A stretch of DNA of 64,000 bases from Lachnospiraceae bacterium UBA4364 (GCA_002393955.1 DGSK01000002.1:99103-163102); one strand, 5' to 3'; counted from the stretch's first letter, positions 1 to 9,753 are shown. The notes: a model not told the origin generated them from the letters alone. A program made the numbers and translations.

Positions 1-1839
1 GAAGGCGGAGAGAGTGATGAGCGTATAGAATCAGCAGGTACAAAGGATGACAGAAGCTCTGCTATAAAACAGGTAGCAAGCGGACGTTTCGGCGTTACCA
101 GCCGTTATCTTGTAAGTGCAAAAGAAATACAGATCAAGATGGCGCAGGGGGCAAAGCCTGGCGAAGGCGGGCATCTTCCGGGCAAGAAAGTATATCCCTG
201 GATTGCAAAGACCAGGCACTCTACTCCGGGTGTGAGCCTTATATCGCCGCCTCCTCACCATGATATCTATTCCATAGAAGATCTTGCACAGCTTATTTAT
301 GACCTTAAGTGTGCCAATAAGAATGCGCGTATATCGGTCAAGCTGGTATCCGAGGCAGGCGTGGGCACGGTAGCTGCAGGTGTTGCAAAAGCAGGTGCGG
401 CGGTAGTTCTGGTATCCGGATATGACGGAGGTACCGGTGCGGCACCGCTTTCTTCCATACATAATGCAGGTCTTCCCTGGGAGCTGGGCCTTGCTGAAAC
501 CCATCAGACACTTTTAGCTAACGGCTTAAGAAACCGGGTGGTTATAGAGACTGACGGCAAGCTCATGAGCGGAAGGGATGTGGCCATAGCCGCTATGCTC
601 GGTGCGGAGGAGTTCGGCTTTGCTACAGCTCCCCTGATAACAATGGGGTGTGTAATGATGAGACAGTGCCAGTCTGATACCTGCCCTATGGGTGTGGCAA
701 CACAGAATCCTGAGCTTAGGAAACGCTTTGCGGGCAAACCTGAGTATGTGGAGAATTTCATGATCTTTATCGCAAGGGAGTTAAGGGAGATCATGGCAAG
801 TCTCGGGATCAGGTCAGTTGAAGAGCTGGTAGGAAGAAGCGACCTGCTTAAGGTTAAGGATGGTCTTAAGGATAATCAGGAAAAGATCGATCTTTCCGGG
901 ATCCTTATGCATATGGAGGGAGAAAAGATATCTCACGAGGATCAGTATCTGTATGATTTCAGGCTTCAGGATACCAAGGATGAAAGCGTGCTGCTTAAGT
1001 CAAAGGCTGTAAAACATGCGATCGAGACCGGCGAAAAGGCGGAGGTCAAAGTACATCTTCAGAGTATAGACAGGACCTTTGGAACTCTGCTTGGTGCGGA
1101 GATCACCAGGAAGAATCATGAAGGTCTGGCCGAGGATACCATTACCGTTAGCTGTACAGGTTCCGGCGGACAGAGCTTTGGCGCGTTCATACCTAAAGGA
1201 CTTACATTGAATCTTACGGGAGACAGCAATGACTACTTCGGAAAAGGCCTGTCAGGCGGAAAGCTTATAGTATCCGCACCTGTGGAGGCACAGTATGATC
1301 CGGAGGAAAATATCATCATAGGAAATGTGGCACTCTACGGTGCTACATCAGGACAGGCGTATATAGCAGGTAAGGCCGGGGAAAGATTTGCCATAAGGAA
1401 TTCCGGTGCAACAGCAGTAGTTGAGGGCGTCGGCGAGCATGGCTGTGAATATATGACCGGAGGTACGGTAGTCATACTGGGAGAGACCGGCAAAAACTTT
1501 GCTGCCGGTATGAGCGGCGGTATCGCTTATGTACTTGATGAGGGCAACACTCTTTATAAGAATCTGAATAAGCAGCTTGTCAGCATGGAGATGCTTGAAC
1601 ATAAGGAAGATCTGGATGAGCTTAAGCGTATTATTACAGAGCATGTGGCGCATACAGGCTCAAGGAAGGGGCAGCTTATACTTTCAAAATTTGATGAATA
1701 TGTTCCTCATTTCAAGAAGATCATACCTGCTGACTACAAGGAGATACGCAGGCTCATTGCCAGGGAGATGGAAGCGGGAGCTGATACAGAGGCTGCAAAG
1801 ATAGAAGCCTTCAAGGCGTTTATAGGAGGTGCCAGATAA
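1..1839 (+). CDS. gltB: Glutamate synthase large subunit, C-terminal part (cut by window start)
   Basis: This is the 3' part (about 612 codons) of the NADPH-type glutamate synthase alpha subunit, which makes glutamate from 2-oxoglutarate and glutamine-derived ammonia. The frame is open from base 1, so the ATG at 139 is internal. Visible blocks are the FMN/2-oxoglutarate-binding synthase barrel (GEGGE at the very start, then QIKMAQGAKPGEGG, SPPPHHDIYSIEDLAQLI, DGGTGAAP, GLPWELGLAE), the 3Fe-4S cysteine cluster in GCVMMRQCQSDTCPMG, and the C-terminal beta-helix rich in Gly repeats (about codons 380-540). The N-terminal glutaminase domain lies outside the window. The stop codon overlaps the gltD start by one base (TAATG), so the two subunits are translationally coupled. 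Identification is firm. Confidence 0.97.
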   Translation, partial: EGGESDERIESAGTKDDRSSAIKQVASGRFGVTSRYLVSAKEIQIKMAQGAKPGEGGHLPGKKVYPWIAKTRHSTPGVSLISPPPHHDIYSIEDLAQLIYDLKCANKNARISVKLVSEAGVGTVAAGVAKAGAAVVLVSGYDGGTGAAPLSSIHNAGLPWELGLAETHQTLLANGLRNRVVIETDGKLMSGRDVAIAAMLGAEEFGFATAPLITMGCVMMRQCQSDTCPMGVATQNPELRKRFAGKPEYVENFMIFIARELREIMASLGIRSVEELVGRSDLLKVKDGLKDNQEKIDLSGILMHMEGEKISHEDQYLYDFRLQDTKDESVLLKSKAVKHAIETGEKAEVKVHLQSIDRTFGTLLGAEITRKNHEGLAEDTITVSCTGSGGQSFGAFIPKGLTLNLTGDSNDYFGKGLSGGKLIVSAPVEAQYDPEENIIIGNVALYGATSGQAYIAGKAGERFAIRNSGATAVVEGVGEHGCEYMTGGTVVILGETGKNFAAGMSGGIAYVLDEGNTLYKNLNKQLVSMEMLEHKEDLDELKRIITEHVAHTGSRKGQLILSKFDEYVPHFKKIIPADYKEIRRLIAREMEAGADTEAAKIEAFKAFIGGAR

Positions 1840-3323
1840 TGGGAAAGACGAGCGGTTTTTTGGAATATGCAAGGGAAGACGGCCGTGTGAGGCCGGAATC
1901 AGAGAGAGTTATGGACTTTCGCGAGTTTCACGAGAGGCTTGAGCTGGCAGACCAAAGCAGACAGGCTGCCAGATGCATGGACTGTGGTGTGCCCTTCTGT
2001 CAGGCCGGTGTGATGATAGCGGGTATGGCATCAGGCTGTCCTCTTCACAATCTTGTTCCTGAAGTAAATGATCTGGTTTACAGGGGGAGGATGGAAGAAG
2101 CATACAGGAGGCTTTCCGTTACACACAGTTTTCCTGAGTTTACCAGCAGGGTATGCCCTGCGCTCTGTGAAGCTGCCTGTGCCTGCGGGCTTCATGATGC
2201 GCCTGTTTCAACAAAGGAAAATGAGAAGGCTGTTATCGAATATGCTTATGAGCATGATCTGGTAAAAGAAGAAGTACCTGCAGTAAGGACTGGGAAGAAA
2301 GTGGCTATTATAGGAAGCGGCCCCTCAGGTCTCGCTGCGGCACAGCTTTTAAACAGACGAGGTCACGAAGTCACTGTATATGAAAGAAGGGACCGTGTGG
2401 GCGGTCTGTTAAGATACGGTATCCCTAATATGAAACTTGATAAATCAGTAATCGACAGACGGGTGCATCTTATGGAAGAGGCAGGTGTCAGATTTGTTGT
2501 TAATACTGATGTAGGTAAGGATATTACCGCAGCAGAGCTAAATAAGGAATATGACAGCGTGATACTTTGTTGCGGTGCATCAAACCCAAGGAACATAATC
2601 GCTCCGGGAAGGGATGCAAAGGGAATCAGGTTCGCAGTGGATTTCCTCTCGGAAGTTACCAAGAAGCTTCTTGATAGTGAATTCAAGGATGTGCCTTATG
2701 AGCTTGCAAAGGATAAGGATGTAATAATAATCGGCGGAGGTGATACAGGCAATGACTGTGCAGGAACCTGCATAAGACTGGGAGCAAAGAGCGTTACACA
2801 GCTTGAGATGATGCCCGAGCCTCCCAAGGAAAGAACTTTGTCCAATCCCTGGCCTGAATGGCCGAAGGTCCTTAAGGTGGATTATGGTCAGGAAGAATCA
2901 ATATGGAAATTCGGCCATGATCCGAGGGTTTATCAGACCACGGTAAAGGAATTCGTAAAAGACAAAAAAGGAAACCTTAAGGAAGTGGTGTTAGTATCTC
3001 TCGAAGCCAAAAAGGATGAAAAGACCGGCAGGATGAACATGGTACCTGTAGAGGAAACCGAGAAGACTGTTCCTGCACAGCTTGTACTTATAGCCGCAGG
3101 TTTCCTTGGAAGCGAGAAGTATGTTACGGATGATTTCGGCGTAGAGCTTGATGGAAGGACAAATATAAAAACTGAGCCGGGGAAGCATGCATCATCAAAG
3201 GAGCAGGTCTATGCCGCGGGTGATGTGCACAGAGGACAGTCCCTGGTGGTATGGGCAATTGCTGAAGGAAGGACTGCAGCCAGGGAAGTTGATGAGGCAC
3301 TTATGGGATATACAAATCTGTAA
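1839..3323 (+). CDS. gltD: Glutamate synthase small subunit (NADPH, FAD, Fe-S)
   Basis: This is the beta subunit of glutamate synthase. It oxidises NADPH on FAD and passes electrons through Fe-S clusters to GltB. At 494 residues it has the usual length. The N-terminal part carries the 4Fe-4S cysteines (RCMDCGVPFCQAG, then GCPLHN, then CPALCEAACACGLH). Two Rossmann dinucleotide folds follow: GSGPSGLAAAQLL for FAD near residue 158, and IIGGGDTGNDCAGT for NADPH near residue 300. The C-terminal FAD-closing motif is YAAGDVHRGQSLVVWAIAEGR. An AGGAGGT ribosome binding site sits inside the end of gltB, at 1824-1830. The family also includes DPYD-like and GltA-like paralogues, but direct coupling to gltB settles the assignment. 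Confidence 0.97.
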   Translation: MGKTSGFLEYAREDGRVRPESERVMDFREFHERLELADQSRQAARCMDCGVPFCQAGVMIAGMASGCPLHNLVPEVNDLVYRGRMEEAYRRLSVTHSFPEFTSRVCPALCEAACACGLHDAPVSTKENEKAVIEYAYEHDLVKEEVPAVRTGKKVAIIGSGPSGLAAAQLLNRRGHEVTVYERRDRVGGLLRYGIPNMKLDKSVIDRRVHLMEEAGVRFVVNTDVGKDITAAELNKEYDSVILCCGASNPRNIIAPGRDAKGIRFAVDFLSEVTKKLLDSEFKDVPYELAKDKDVIIIGGGDTGNDCAGTCIRLGAKSVTQLEMMPEPPKERTLSNPWPEWPKVLKVDYGQEESIWKFGHDPRVYQTTVKEFVKDKKGNLKEVVLVSLEAKKDEKTGRMNMVPVEETEKTVPAQLVLIAAGFLGSEKYVTDDFGVELDGRTNIKTEPGKHASSKEQVYAAGDVHRGQSLVVWAIAEGRTAAREVDEALMGYTNL

Positions 3324-3413
3324 TGTGGTGTGGCAAGCGTTTATTCTTTTTGACGGTGGCACAATGTTCTTTGATCGCTATGCGGAGCCGTTAAGGCGGC
3401 AGAAAGAGGAAGT

Positions 3414-5015
3414 ATGACGAAGTATATATTTGTAACAGGCGGTGTTGTTTCTGGGCTTGGGAAAGGTATAACGGCAGCATCGCTGGGCAGGCTGCTTAAG
3501 GCAAGAGGACTTAAGGTGGCTGCACAGAAACTGGATCCTTATATTAATGTGGATCCCGGAACCATGAGTCCATATCAGCATGGTGAGGTGTATGTTACCG
3601 AGGATGGTGCGGAAACGGATCTTGACCTGGGGCATTATGAAAGATTTATTGATGAAGACCTTACTAAATTTTCCAATCTCACATCCGGAAGGGTATACTG
3701 GAATGTACTCAATAAAGAAAGACGTGGTGAGTATCTGGGCTCGACTGTTCAGGTTATCCCCCATATCACAAATGAGATTAAGGAATTCGTATATCGTGCC
3801 GGCAAAGAGACCGGTGCGGACATTATTATTACAGAGATAGGAGGAACTATCGGTGATATCGAGTCCCAGCCTTTTCTGGAGGCCGTAAGACAGATTTCAC
3901 TGGAAGTCGGGCCGGAAAACAGTCTGTTTATTCATGTTACCCTGGTTCCCTATTTGCACGGTTCCAATGAACATAAATCAAAGCCTACACAGCACTCGGT
4001 TAAGGAGCTGCAGGGAATGGGCATTAAGCCTGATATTATAGTGCTCAGGTGCAATGAACCACTTGATCCGGGTATATTCAAAAAGATTTCAATGTTCTGT
4101 AATGTCAAGGAAGACTGCGTTATAGAAAACAGGACGCTCGGTTCTTTATACGGTGCTCCGCTTATGCTTGAGGATTCCGGTTTTTCCGGAGTAGTATGCA
4201 GGGAGCTGGGGATCAATGCTCCGGAGCCTGATCTTAAGGAATGGGAAGCTCTTGTTAGCAGTATAGATAATCTCAACAGCGAAGTGACAGTAGGACTTGT
4301 TGGAAAATATGTCCAGCTCCATGATGCATATCTTTCTGTAGCTGAGGCGCTGCGGCATGCAGGCTTTGCATTGAATGCAAAAGTCAATATAGAATGGCTT
4401 GATTCTGAAGAGATTACAGAGGCAAACTATAAGGAAGTGTTTGAAGGACTTTCCGGCATAATCGTTCCCGGGGGCTTCGGTGACAGAGGAATAGAGGGAA
4501 TGATACTTGCAGCTGAATTTGCAAGGGAAGAGGGGATACCTTATTTCGGAATCTGTCTTGGAATGCAGATAGCTGTAATAGAATATGCGAGACACGTGGC
4601 AGGAATAGAGGATGCATGCTCGGGTGAATTCCATGATCCTTCGGAGCATAAGGTCATCGATTTTATGCCGGGGCAGTCGGATGAGATAGAAAAGGGTGGA
4701 ACACTAAGACTTGGAAGCTATCCCTGCAGTATCGTACCGGGCACAAAGATGGAGAGTTATTACGGAAAAACAGAGATCTCCGAAAGACACAGACATCGTT
4801 ATGAATTTAATAATGACTATCGGGATGTACTTAAGGAGAAGGGGCTCTGCCTTTCCGGAATATCACCTGACGGAAGGCTTGTCGAGACGGTGGAGCTGTC
4901 TGACAGGGATTTCTATATTGGCGTTCAGTACCATCCGGAGTTTAAATCCAGGCCTAACAGACCGCATCCTTTATTCAAAGGCTTTATAGCTGCTTCGTTA
5001 AGAATTAAGAGTTAG
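3414..5015 (+). CDS. pyrG: CTP synthase (glutamine hydrolysing)
   Basis: Converts UTP to CTP using ATP and glutamine ammonia, the last step of pyrimidine nucleotide synthesis. Its 533 residues match the family. The N-terminal synthetase domain begins with FVTGGVVSGLGKGITAASLG (P-loop-like). The class I glutamine amidotransferase domain follows, with the nucleophile Cys in PYFGICLGMQIAV and the His/Glu pair in YHPEF near the C-terminus. The start is preceded by AGAGGA. It lies 90 bases after gltD and is followed by carAB, so it sits in a run of enzymes that all use glutamine as nitrogen donor. No separate strong promoter is evident in the 90-base gap, so cotranscription with gltBD is possible. 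Nothing is odd in the protein. Confidence 0.98.
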   Translation: MTKYIFVTGGVVSGLGKGITAASLGRLLKARGLKVAAQKLDPYINVDPGTMSPYQHGEVYVTEDGAETDLDLGHYERFIDEDLTKFSNLTSGRVYWNVLNKERRGEYLGSTVQVIPHITNEIKEFVYRAGKETGADIIITEIGGTIGDIESQPFLEAVRQISLEVGPENSLFIHVTLVPYLHGSNEHKSKPTQHSVKELQGMGIKPDIIVLRCNEPLDPGIFKKISMFCNVKEDCVIENRTLGSLYGAPLMLEDSGFSGVVCRELGINAPEPDLKEWEALVSSIDNLNSEVTVGLVGKYVQLHDAYLSVAEALRHAGFALNAKVNIEWLDSEEITEANYKEVFEGLSGIIVPGGFGDRGIEGMILAAEFAREEGIPYFGICLGMQIAVIEYARHVAGIEDACSGEFHDPSEHKVIDFMPGQSDEIEKGGTLRLGSYPCSIVPGTKMESYYGKTEISERHRHRYEFNNDYRDVLKEKGLCLSGISPDGRLVETVELSDRDFYIGVQYHPEFKSRPNRPHPLFKGFIAASLRIKS

Positions 5016-5045
5016 AAGCGAATGAAAAGTAAGGTTTTTGCAGGG

Positions 5046-5074
5046 TTTTGAAGCATATAAAAAATGTGTATAAT
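5046..5074 (+). promoter_or_regulatory. Probable sigma-A promoter of carAB
   Basis: A perfect TATAAT -10 (5069-5074) lies 17 bases after a TTTTGA -35-like hexamer (5046-5051). Transcription would begin near 5081. That places the in-frame ATG at 5048 upstream of the RNA start and supports the ATG at 5123 as the true carA start. Confidence 0.6.
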
Positions 5075-5122
5075 TTGAGTGCGTTCACGCTGATAGTGGA
5101 TGGCAAAGGAGAAACGAAAGTA

Positions 5123-6202
5123 ATGGAACTTAACAGAAAACTGATCCTGGCGGACGGATCTGAATATCTGGGAACCGGCTTTGGCGGCAGCAAAACCGTT
5201 GTGTGTGAGATAGTCTTCAATACATCAATGGCAGGTTATCAGGAGATAGTTTCGGATCCTTCATATACCGACCAGGCTATTGTAATGTCATATCCGCTTA
5301 TCGGAAACTACGGTGTTGCGGATGAGGATTTCGAAAGCAGGATGATATCTCCATCTGCATTTATTGTTAGGGATATAAATGATAACCCTTCCAATTTCAG
5401 GTCAGCCAAGACACTGCCTGAACTTTTGGAGGAAAACGGTATCCCCGGAATATGTGGCGTAGATACGAGAAAGCTTGTAAGAAGTATTCGTGACAACGGT
5501 TCCGGAAGGTGCATAATTACCGATGAAGATATGTCCGCGGAGGAAGGCCTTAAGATAATAAAGGAAACACCGATACCGCATGATGCGGTTAAGAGATGCA
5601 GCTGTTCGAAGAAGTGGTACAGCCGTACTTCAAATCCGTTATTTAATGTGGTGGCAATAGACTGTGGAATGAAGTCGAATATCGTAAGGATGCTCAATCG
5701 CAGCAGATGTAATGTTACTATTGTTCCCTATGATACTGACTGGGAAGAAATCCTTTCACTTCATCCGGACGGAGTGTTCATTTCAAACGGGCCAGGAGAC
5801 CCTTGTGATGTGCCGGAGGTGATAGAAACATTGAAAGACTTAAGGGGAAAGATCCCTATGTTCGGTATCTGTCTCGGTCACCAGCTCCTTTCACTTTCTT
5901 ACGGAGCAAAGACATACAAATTAAAATTCGGCCACAGGGGCGGAAATCATCCTGTGCGAGATGTCCGCACCGGGAAGATAGAGATAACAAGCCAGAACCA
6001 CAGCTATGCAGTGGATGAGGATTCCCTGGAGGGAACAGATCTTAAGGTTTCCCATATAAATGTGCTGGACAATACCGTAGAGGGAATTTACAGCGATGAG
6101 GATAAGGTATTCTCCGTACAGTACCATCCTGAAAGTGCGCCGGGCCCCCAGGACAGCGGATATCTGTTTTCACGTTTTACCGATCTGATGAAAAGAGGTT
6201 AA
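5123..6202 (+). CDS. carA: Carbamoyl-phosphate synthase small (glutaminase) subunit
   Basis: Hydrolyses glutamine and channels ammonia to CarB for carbamoyl phosphate, which feeds pyrimidine and arginine synthesis. The start at 5123 is chosen because AAGGAGAAA precedes it and the protein then begins MELNRKLILADGSEYLGTGFG, as in the family. A longer frame from 5048 would begin inside the promoter. The product has 359 residues. The N-terminal CarA domain (VCEIVFNTSMAGYQEI, ending near residue 150) is followed by the class I amidotransferase domain, with nucleophile Cys in MFGICLGHQLLSL and His/Glu in QYHPESAPGP. CarB starts 6 bases after the stop, so the two form an operon. Confidence 0.96.
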   Translation: MELNRKLILADGSEYLGTGFGGSKTVVCEIVFNTSMAGYQEIVSDPSYTDQAIVMSYPLIGNYGVADEDFESRMISPSAFIVRDINDNPSNFRSAKTLPELLEENGIPGICGVDTRKLVRSIRDNGSGRCIITDEDMSAEEGLKIIKETPIPHDAVKRCSCSKKWYSRTSNPLFNVVAIDCGMKSNIVRMLNRSRCNVTIVPYDTDWEEILSLHPDGVFISNGPGDPCDVPEVIETLKDLRGKIPMFGICLGHQLLSLSYGAKTYKLKFGHRGGNHPVRDVRTGKIEITSQNHSYAVDEDSLEGTDLKVSHINVLDNTVEGIYSDEDKVFSVQYHPESAPGPQDSGYLFSRFTDLMKRG

Positions 6203-6208
6203 GAAAAA

Positions 6209-9200
6209 ATGCCAAAGCGAACTGATATAAAAAAGGTACTTGTGATAGGCTCAGGTCCCATCGTTATCGGGCAGGCAGCGGAATTTGATTATGCAGGAAC
6301 CCAGGCCTGTCTTGCACTTAAGGAAGAAGGCTATGAAGTAATACTTGCTAATTCAAATCCGGCCACCATAATGACTGATCATGCCATAGCTGACAAGGTA
6401 TATATGGAGCCGCTGACTCTTGAGTATATGGCAAGGATATGCCGGTATGAAAGGCCTGATGCTATTGTGCCGGGAATAGGAGGACAGACAGGTCTTAATC
6501 TGTCACTGCAGCTCTACGATAAGGGCGTGCTTGATGAATGTGAGATAGAGCTTTTGGGAACTGATGCAGAGAGCATCCGAAAGGCTGAGGACAGGGAGCA
6601 GTTCAAGGAACTGTGTGAAAGCCTGGGAGAACCGGTAGTTCCTTCGGCTATAGCAGAGAGCATGGAAGAAGGATTAGCGGCAGCAGAGGAGATAGGTTAT
6701 CCTGTTATCCTGAGGCCTGCTTTTACCCTGGGCGGAACCGGCGGCGGTTTTGCGAATGACGAGGAAGAGATGTGTGAGAGGATGAAGAATGCTCTTGCAC
6801 TGTCTCCTGTGCATCAGGTATTGGTAGAGAAAAGTATCAAGGGCTACAAAGAGATTGAATATGAGGTTATGCGTGATGCTAATGACACAGCCATTACCGT
6901 CTGCAATATGGAAAACCTTGATCCTGTGGGCATACATACCGGTGACTCCATAGTGGTTGCACCCAGCCAGACTCTTACAAATAAAGAGTATCATATGCTA
7001 AGGGACAGCGCATTGAGGATAATCAGGGCGCTTAAGATAAAGGGCGGGTGCAATGTTCAGTTCGCCCTCGATCCAGAATCCTTTAATTATTACGTAATAG
7101 AAGTCAATCCAAGGGTATCCCGTTCATCTGCACTTGCATCCAAGGCCAGCGGCTATCCTATTGCAAGGGTGTCGGCAAAGATCGCAATAGGAATGAATCT
7201 GGATGAGATAGAGCTTGCAAATACACCGGCCTGCTTTGAGCCTGCTTTGGATTATGTTGTGACCAAGATGCCCAGGTTCCCTTTCGATAAGTTTACGCTG
7301 GCATCAAATGTGCTTTCTACCCAGATGAAAGCCACAGGCGAGATCATGAGCGTGGGCCGGACTTTGGAGGAAAGTCTTCTTAAGGCTATCCGTTCGCTGG
7401 AGGATGGAAAGAACCACATTCATCTGGCAAAATTCGATGTAGAGAATCTTTCGGACAAGCCGGAGCCTGAAAACCGGAAAGAAGCAATCGAGAAACTGCT
7501 TTCATACATAGAGGAAGGGACAGACGACCGGATATATGCAATATCTGAGCTTTTATGGCTCGGTGCGGATCCCCAGACTATCTATTCAAGAACTAAGATA
7601 GATATGTTCTTCCTTGATAAGATCAAAATGATAGTTGACCATGAGATTAAGCTGGAAGAGACCTGCAGGCTCGATGAAAACGGAAAGCCTGTTATTGACA
7701 GGGATACTCTGTATGAAGCAAAGAGGATGGGATTTTCCGATTCATATATAGCTGAACTATTAGGGTGTACGGAGGATGATGTCTGGGAACTGAGACGCTC
7801 ATACGGCATGCATCCGGTTTACAAGATGATCGATACCTGTGCCAGTGAGTTTGAAAGCTATGTTCCGTATTTTTACTCAACTTACGAGGATGAAAACGAA
7901 TCAATCGTCTCGGATAATAAAAAGATAATAGTTCTCGGTTCCGGACCCATAAGGATAGGTCAGGGTGTGGAATTTGATTATTCAACAGTCCATGCCGTAA
8001 AGACTATTCATGAAAGAGGCTATGAAGCCATCGTCATCAATAACAATCCGGAAACTGTTTCCACTGACTATACCACGGCTGACAAGCTCTATTTCGAGCC
8101 TCTTACCGTAGAGGATATAATGAACATCATAGAACTTGAGAAGCCTGTCGGTGTCATAACATCCTTAGGAGGTCAGACGGCAGTCAATCTTGCAGAGCCT
8201 TTAGCAAAAAGAGGCGTAAAGATCATAGGTACCGGATGCGAAGCAATATTTGCTGCAGAGGACAGGGATGCATTTGAAAATGTGATAAATAAGCTTGGAA
8301 TACCACATCCCGAGGGGCTTGCCGTTACTAATATATCTGATGGTATCAGGGCGGCGGAACAGATAGGTTATCCTGTGCTTGTACGTCCATCATTCGTCCT
8401 GGGCGGCAGGGCAATGGAGATCGTTGCAAATGAGGAGATGCTTGTTCATTACTTAAAGAACGCTGTTGAAATCGATGCAGACAGGCCCGTGCTGGTTGAT
8501 AAGTACATAGTGGGAAAGGAAGTGGAGATTGATGCCGTATGTGACGGAGAAAGCGTATTCCTGCCGGGTATCATGGAACTGGTAGAGCGTACCGGTGTGC
8601 ATTCGGGAGACAGCATGAGCGTTTATCCTCCTTTCTCAATATCGCAGAAGGTCAAGGATACGATATGGGAATATACAAGGAAGCTTGGCATTGGCATAGG
8701 AATAGTCGGTCTCTATAATATACAGTTTATCGTGGATAAGGATGAGAGTGTGTACATAATTGAAGTTAATCCCAGAGGATCAAGGAGCGTGCCTTTTCTT
8801 TCCAAGTCAACAGGTGTATCCCTTGTGGATATCGCAACTAAGGTAATGCTGGGAGAGAGCCTTAAGGACCAGGGATTAGCTGATACTATCACAAAGGAGA
8901 AAGATTTCTGGTATGTAAAGGCACCTGCATTCTCTTTTGAAAAGCTTAACGGAATGGACGCATACCTTTCGCCTGAGATGAAATCAACAGGGGAAGCAAT
9001 AGGCTATGACAAGAGCCTTAAGAGAGCGCTGTATAAAGCATTGCAGGCTTCCGGTATCAAAATGAAGGAATACGGTACTGTAATGGTAACACTTGCTGAT
9101 GAGGATAAGGATGAGGCACTTCCGCTTATCAGGCGTTTCTATGAGCTGGGATTTAATATTGAGGGAACCATAGGAACTGCAATGTATCTTAAGGAACATG

Positions 9201-9448
9201 GAATCCGCACACGTATCCGCGGTAAGATAAGTGACGGAAGTGATGAAATATTAAGATCTATCAGAGCAGGCTACGTAAGCTATATTATCAATACCAGAGC
9301 AATTCTGTCAGGCATACATTACAGCGATGGAATAGAAATCAGACGCTGTGCTATTATGAATGGTGTGACGATGTTCACATCCCTTGATACCGTAAGGATA
9401 CTGTTGGATGTGCTGGAGGATATTTCCCCCAGGATATCGACGATATAA
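6209..9448 (+). CDS. carB: Carbamoyl-phosphate synthase large subunit
   Basis: Makes carbamoyl phosphate from bicarbonate, two ATP and ammonia delivered by CarA. It has 1079 residues, the full family length. Two homologous ATP-grasp halves are visible. The first begins VLVIGSGPIVIGQAAEFDYAGTQ and the second, near residue 570, begins IIVLGSGPIRIGQGVEFDYS. Each half has its ATP-grasp core (GYPVILRPAFTLGGTGGG and GYPVLVRPSFVLGGRAM) and metal/ATP residues in VIEVNPR. The middle oligomerisation domain spans about 400-550, and the C-terminal MGS-like allosteric domain begins near 930. The start follows AAGAGG closely. It is the last protein gene before the structured RNA at 9457. Confidence 0.98.
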   Translation: MPKRTDIKKVLVIGSGPIVIGQAAEFDYAGTQACLALKEEGYEVILANSNPATIMTDHAIADKVYMEPLTLEYMARICRYERPDAIVPGIGGQTGLNLSLQLYDKGVLDECEIELLGTDAESIRKAEDREQFKELCESLGEPVVPSAIAESMEEGLAAAEEIGYPVILRPAFTLGGTGGGFANDEEEMCERMKNALALSPVHQVLVEKSIKGYKEIEYEVMRDANDTAITVCNMENLDPVGIHTGDSIVVAPSQTLTNKEYHMLRDSALRIIRALKIKGGCNVQFALDPESFNYYVIEVNPRVSRSSALASKASGYPIARVSAKIAIGMNLDEIELANTPACFEPALDYVVTKMPRFPFDKFTLASNVLSTQMKATGEIMSVGRTLEESLLKAIRSLEDGKNHIHLAKFDVENLSDKPEPENRKEAIEKLLSYIEEGTDDRIYAISELLWLGADPQTIYSRTKIDMFFLDKIKMIVDHEIKLEETCRLDENGKPVIDRDTLYEAKRMGFSDSYIAELLGCTEDDVWELRRSYGMHPVYKMIDTCASEFESYVPYFYSTYEDENESIVSDNKKIIVLGSGPIRIGQGVEFDYSTVHAVKTIHERGYEAIVINNNPETVSTDYTTADKLYFEPLTVEDIMNIIELEKPVGVITSLGGQTAVNLAEPLAKRGVKIIGTGCEAIFAAEDRDAFENVINKLGIPHPEGLAVTNISDGIRAAEQIGYPVLVRPSFVLGGRAMEIVANEEMLVHYLKNAVEIDADRPVLVDKYIVGKEVEIDAVCDGESVFLPGIMELVERTGVHSGDSMSVYPPFSISQKVKDTIWEYTRKLGIGIGIVGLYNIQFIVDKDESVYIIEVNPRGSRSVPFLSKSTGVSLVDIATKVMLGESLKDQGLADTITKEKDFWYVKAPAFSFEKLNGMDAYLSPEMKSTGEAIGYDKSLKRALYKALQASGIKMKEYGTVMVTLADEDKDEALPLIRRFYELGFNIEGTIGTAMYLKEHGIRTRIRGKISDGSDEILRSIRAGYVSYIINTRAILSGIHYSDGIEIRRCAIMNGVTMFTSLDTVRILLDVLEDISPRISTI

Positions 9449-9456
9449 ATTTCGTA

Positions 9457-9708
9457 GGCCCGCACTGTATAGCAGCCAGACGGTGTAAAGTGAGCTTTAG
9501 CAGTTCTCGGAAATGCTATGTTTACTAGGAACACCACGCCATGTGATGGGTGGCTGTCACGCAAAAGCGGCGTGACAGCTTGGACGAGTGAACAACGCTA
9601 CACGGATGTAGCTTGTGAACGGTTCCGGACGCTTCTTGATGACTTGGACATTTCCGTAAGAACTGCTTAGCGAACGACCCCGCCGGCGGGATGCTATCAG
9701 TGCGGGCA
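9457..9708 (+). ncRNA. Highly structured non-coding RNA between carB and the glutamine synthetase gene (class not identified)
   Basis: This 252-base stretch has no plausible reading frame but folds strongly by eye. The two ends pair: 9458-9474 (GCCCGCACTG then TATAGCA) with 9692-9707 (TGCTAT then CAGTGCGGGC), about 16 pairs with one bulge. Inside, 9500-9515 pairs with 9649-9666 (16 pairs with a two-base bulge). A 10-bp hairpin lies at 9553-9579, a 9-pair hairpin at 9592-9616 with the hexaloop ACGGAT, and a short GC hairpin at 9678-9690. A -10-like TATAAA (9444-9449) at the carB stop would start RNA near 9455, matching the RNA end. No U-tract follows, so this is not a simple terminator. I see no tRNA, tmRNA, RNase P or T-box hallmarks. 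It could be a free-standing ncRNA or a leader of the glutamine synthetase gene. Confidence 0.75.
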
Positions 9709-9753
9709 GAAGAATATTAATAGAATAACCATGACCATGGGGAGGGCGTATTT

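Noticed and set aside
139..1839. ATG at 139 as the gltB start
   Set aside because: The frame is open to base 1 and the upstream translation (EGGE, IKQVASGRFGV) is conserved GltB, so the gene is simply cut by the window.
5048..5122. N-terminal extension of carA from 5048
   Set aside because: It overlaps a TATAAT promoter box and lacks a ribosome binding site; the ATG at 5123 fits the family start.
9457..9708. tRNA, tmRNA, RNase P, SRP RNA or T-box in the structured RNA
   Set aside because: No CCA end, no RNase P GAGGAAAGTCC-type core, no SRP GGAAGGAAGCAG-type segment, and no T-box sequence were found; left as unassigned.
9678..9708. Intrinsic terminator at the end of the structured RNA
   Set aside because: The GC hairpin and terminal stem are not followed by a T-tract.
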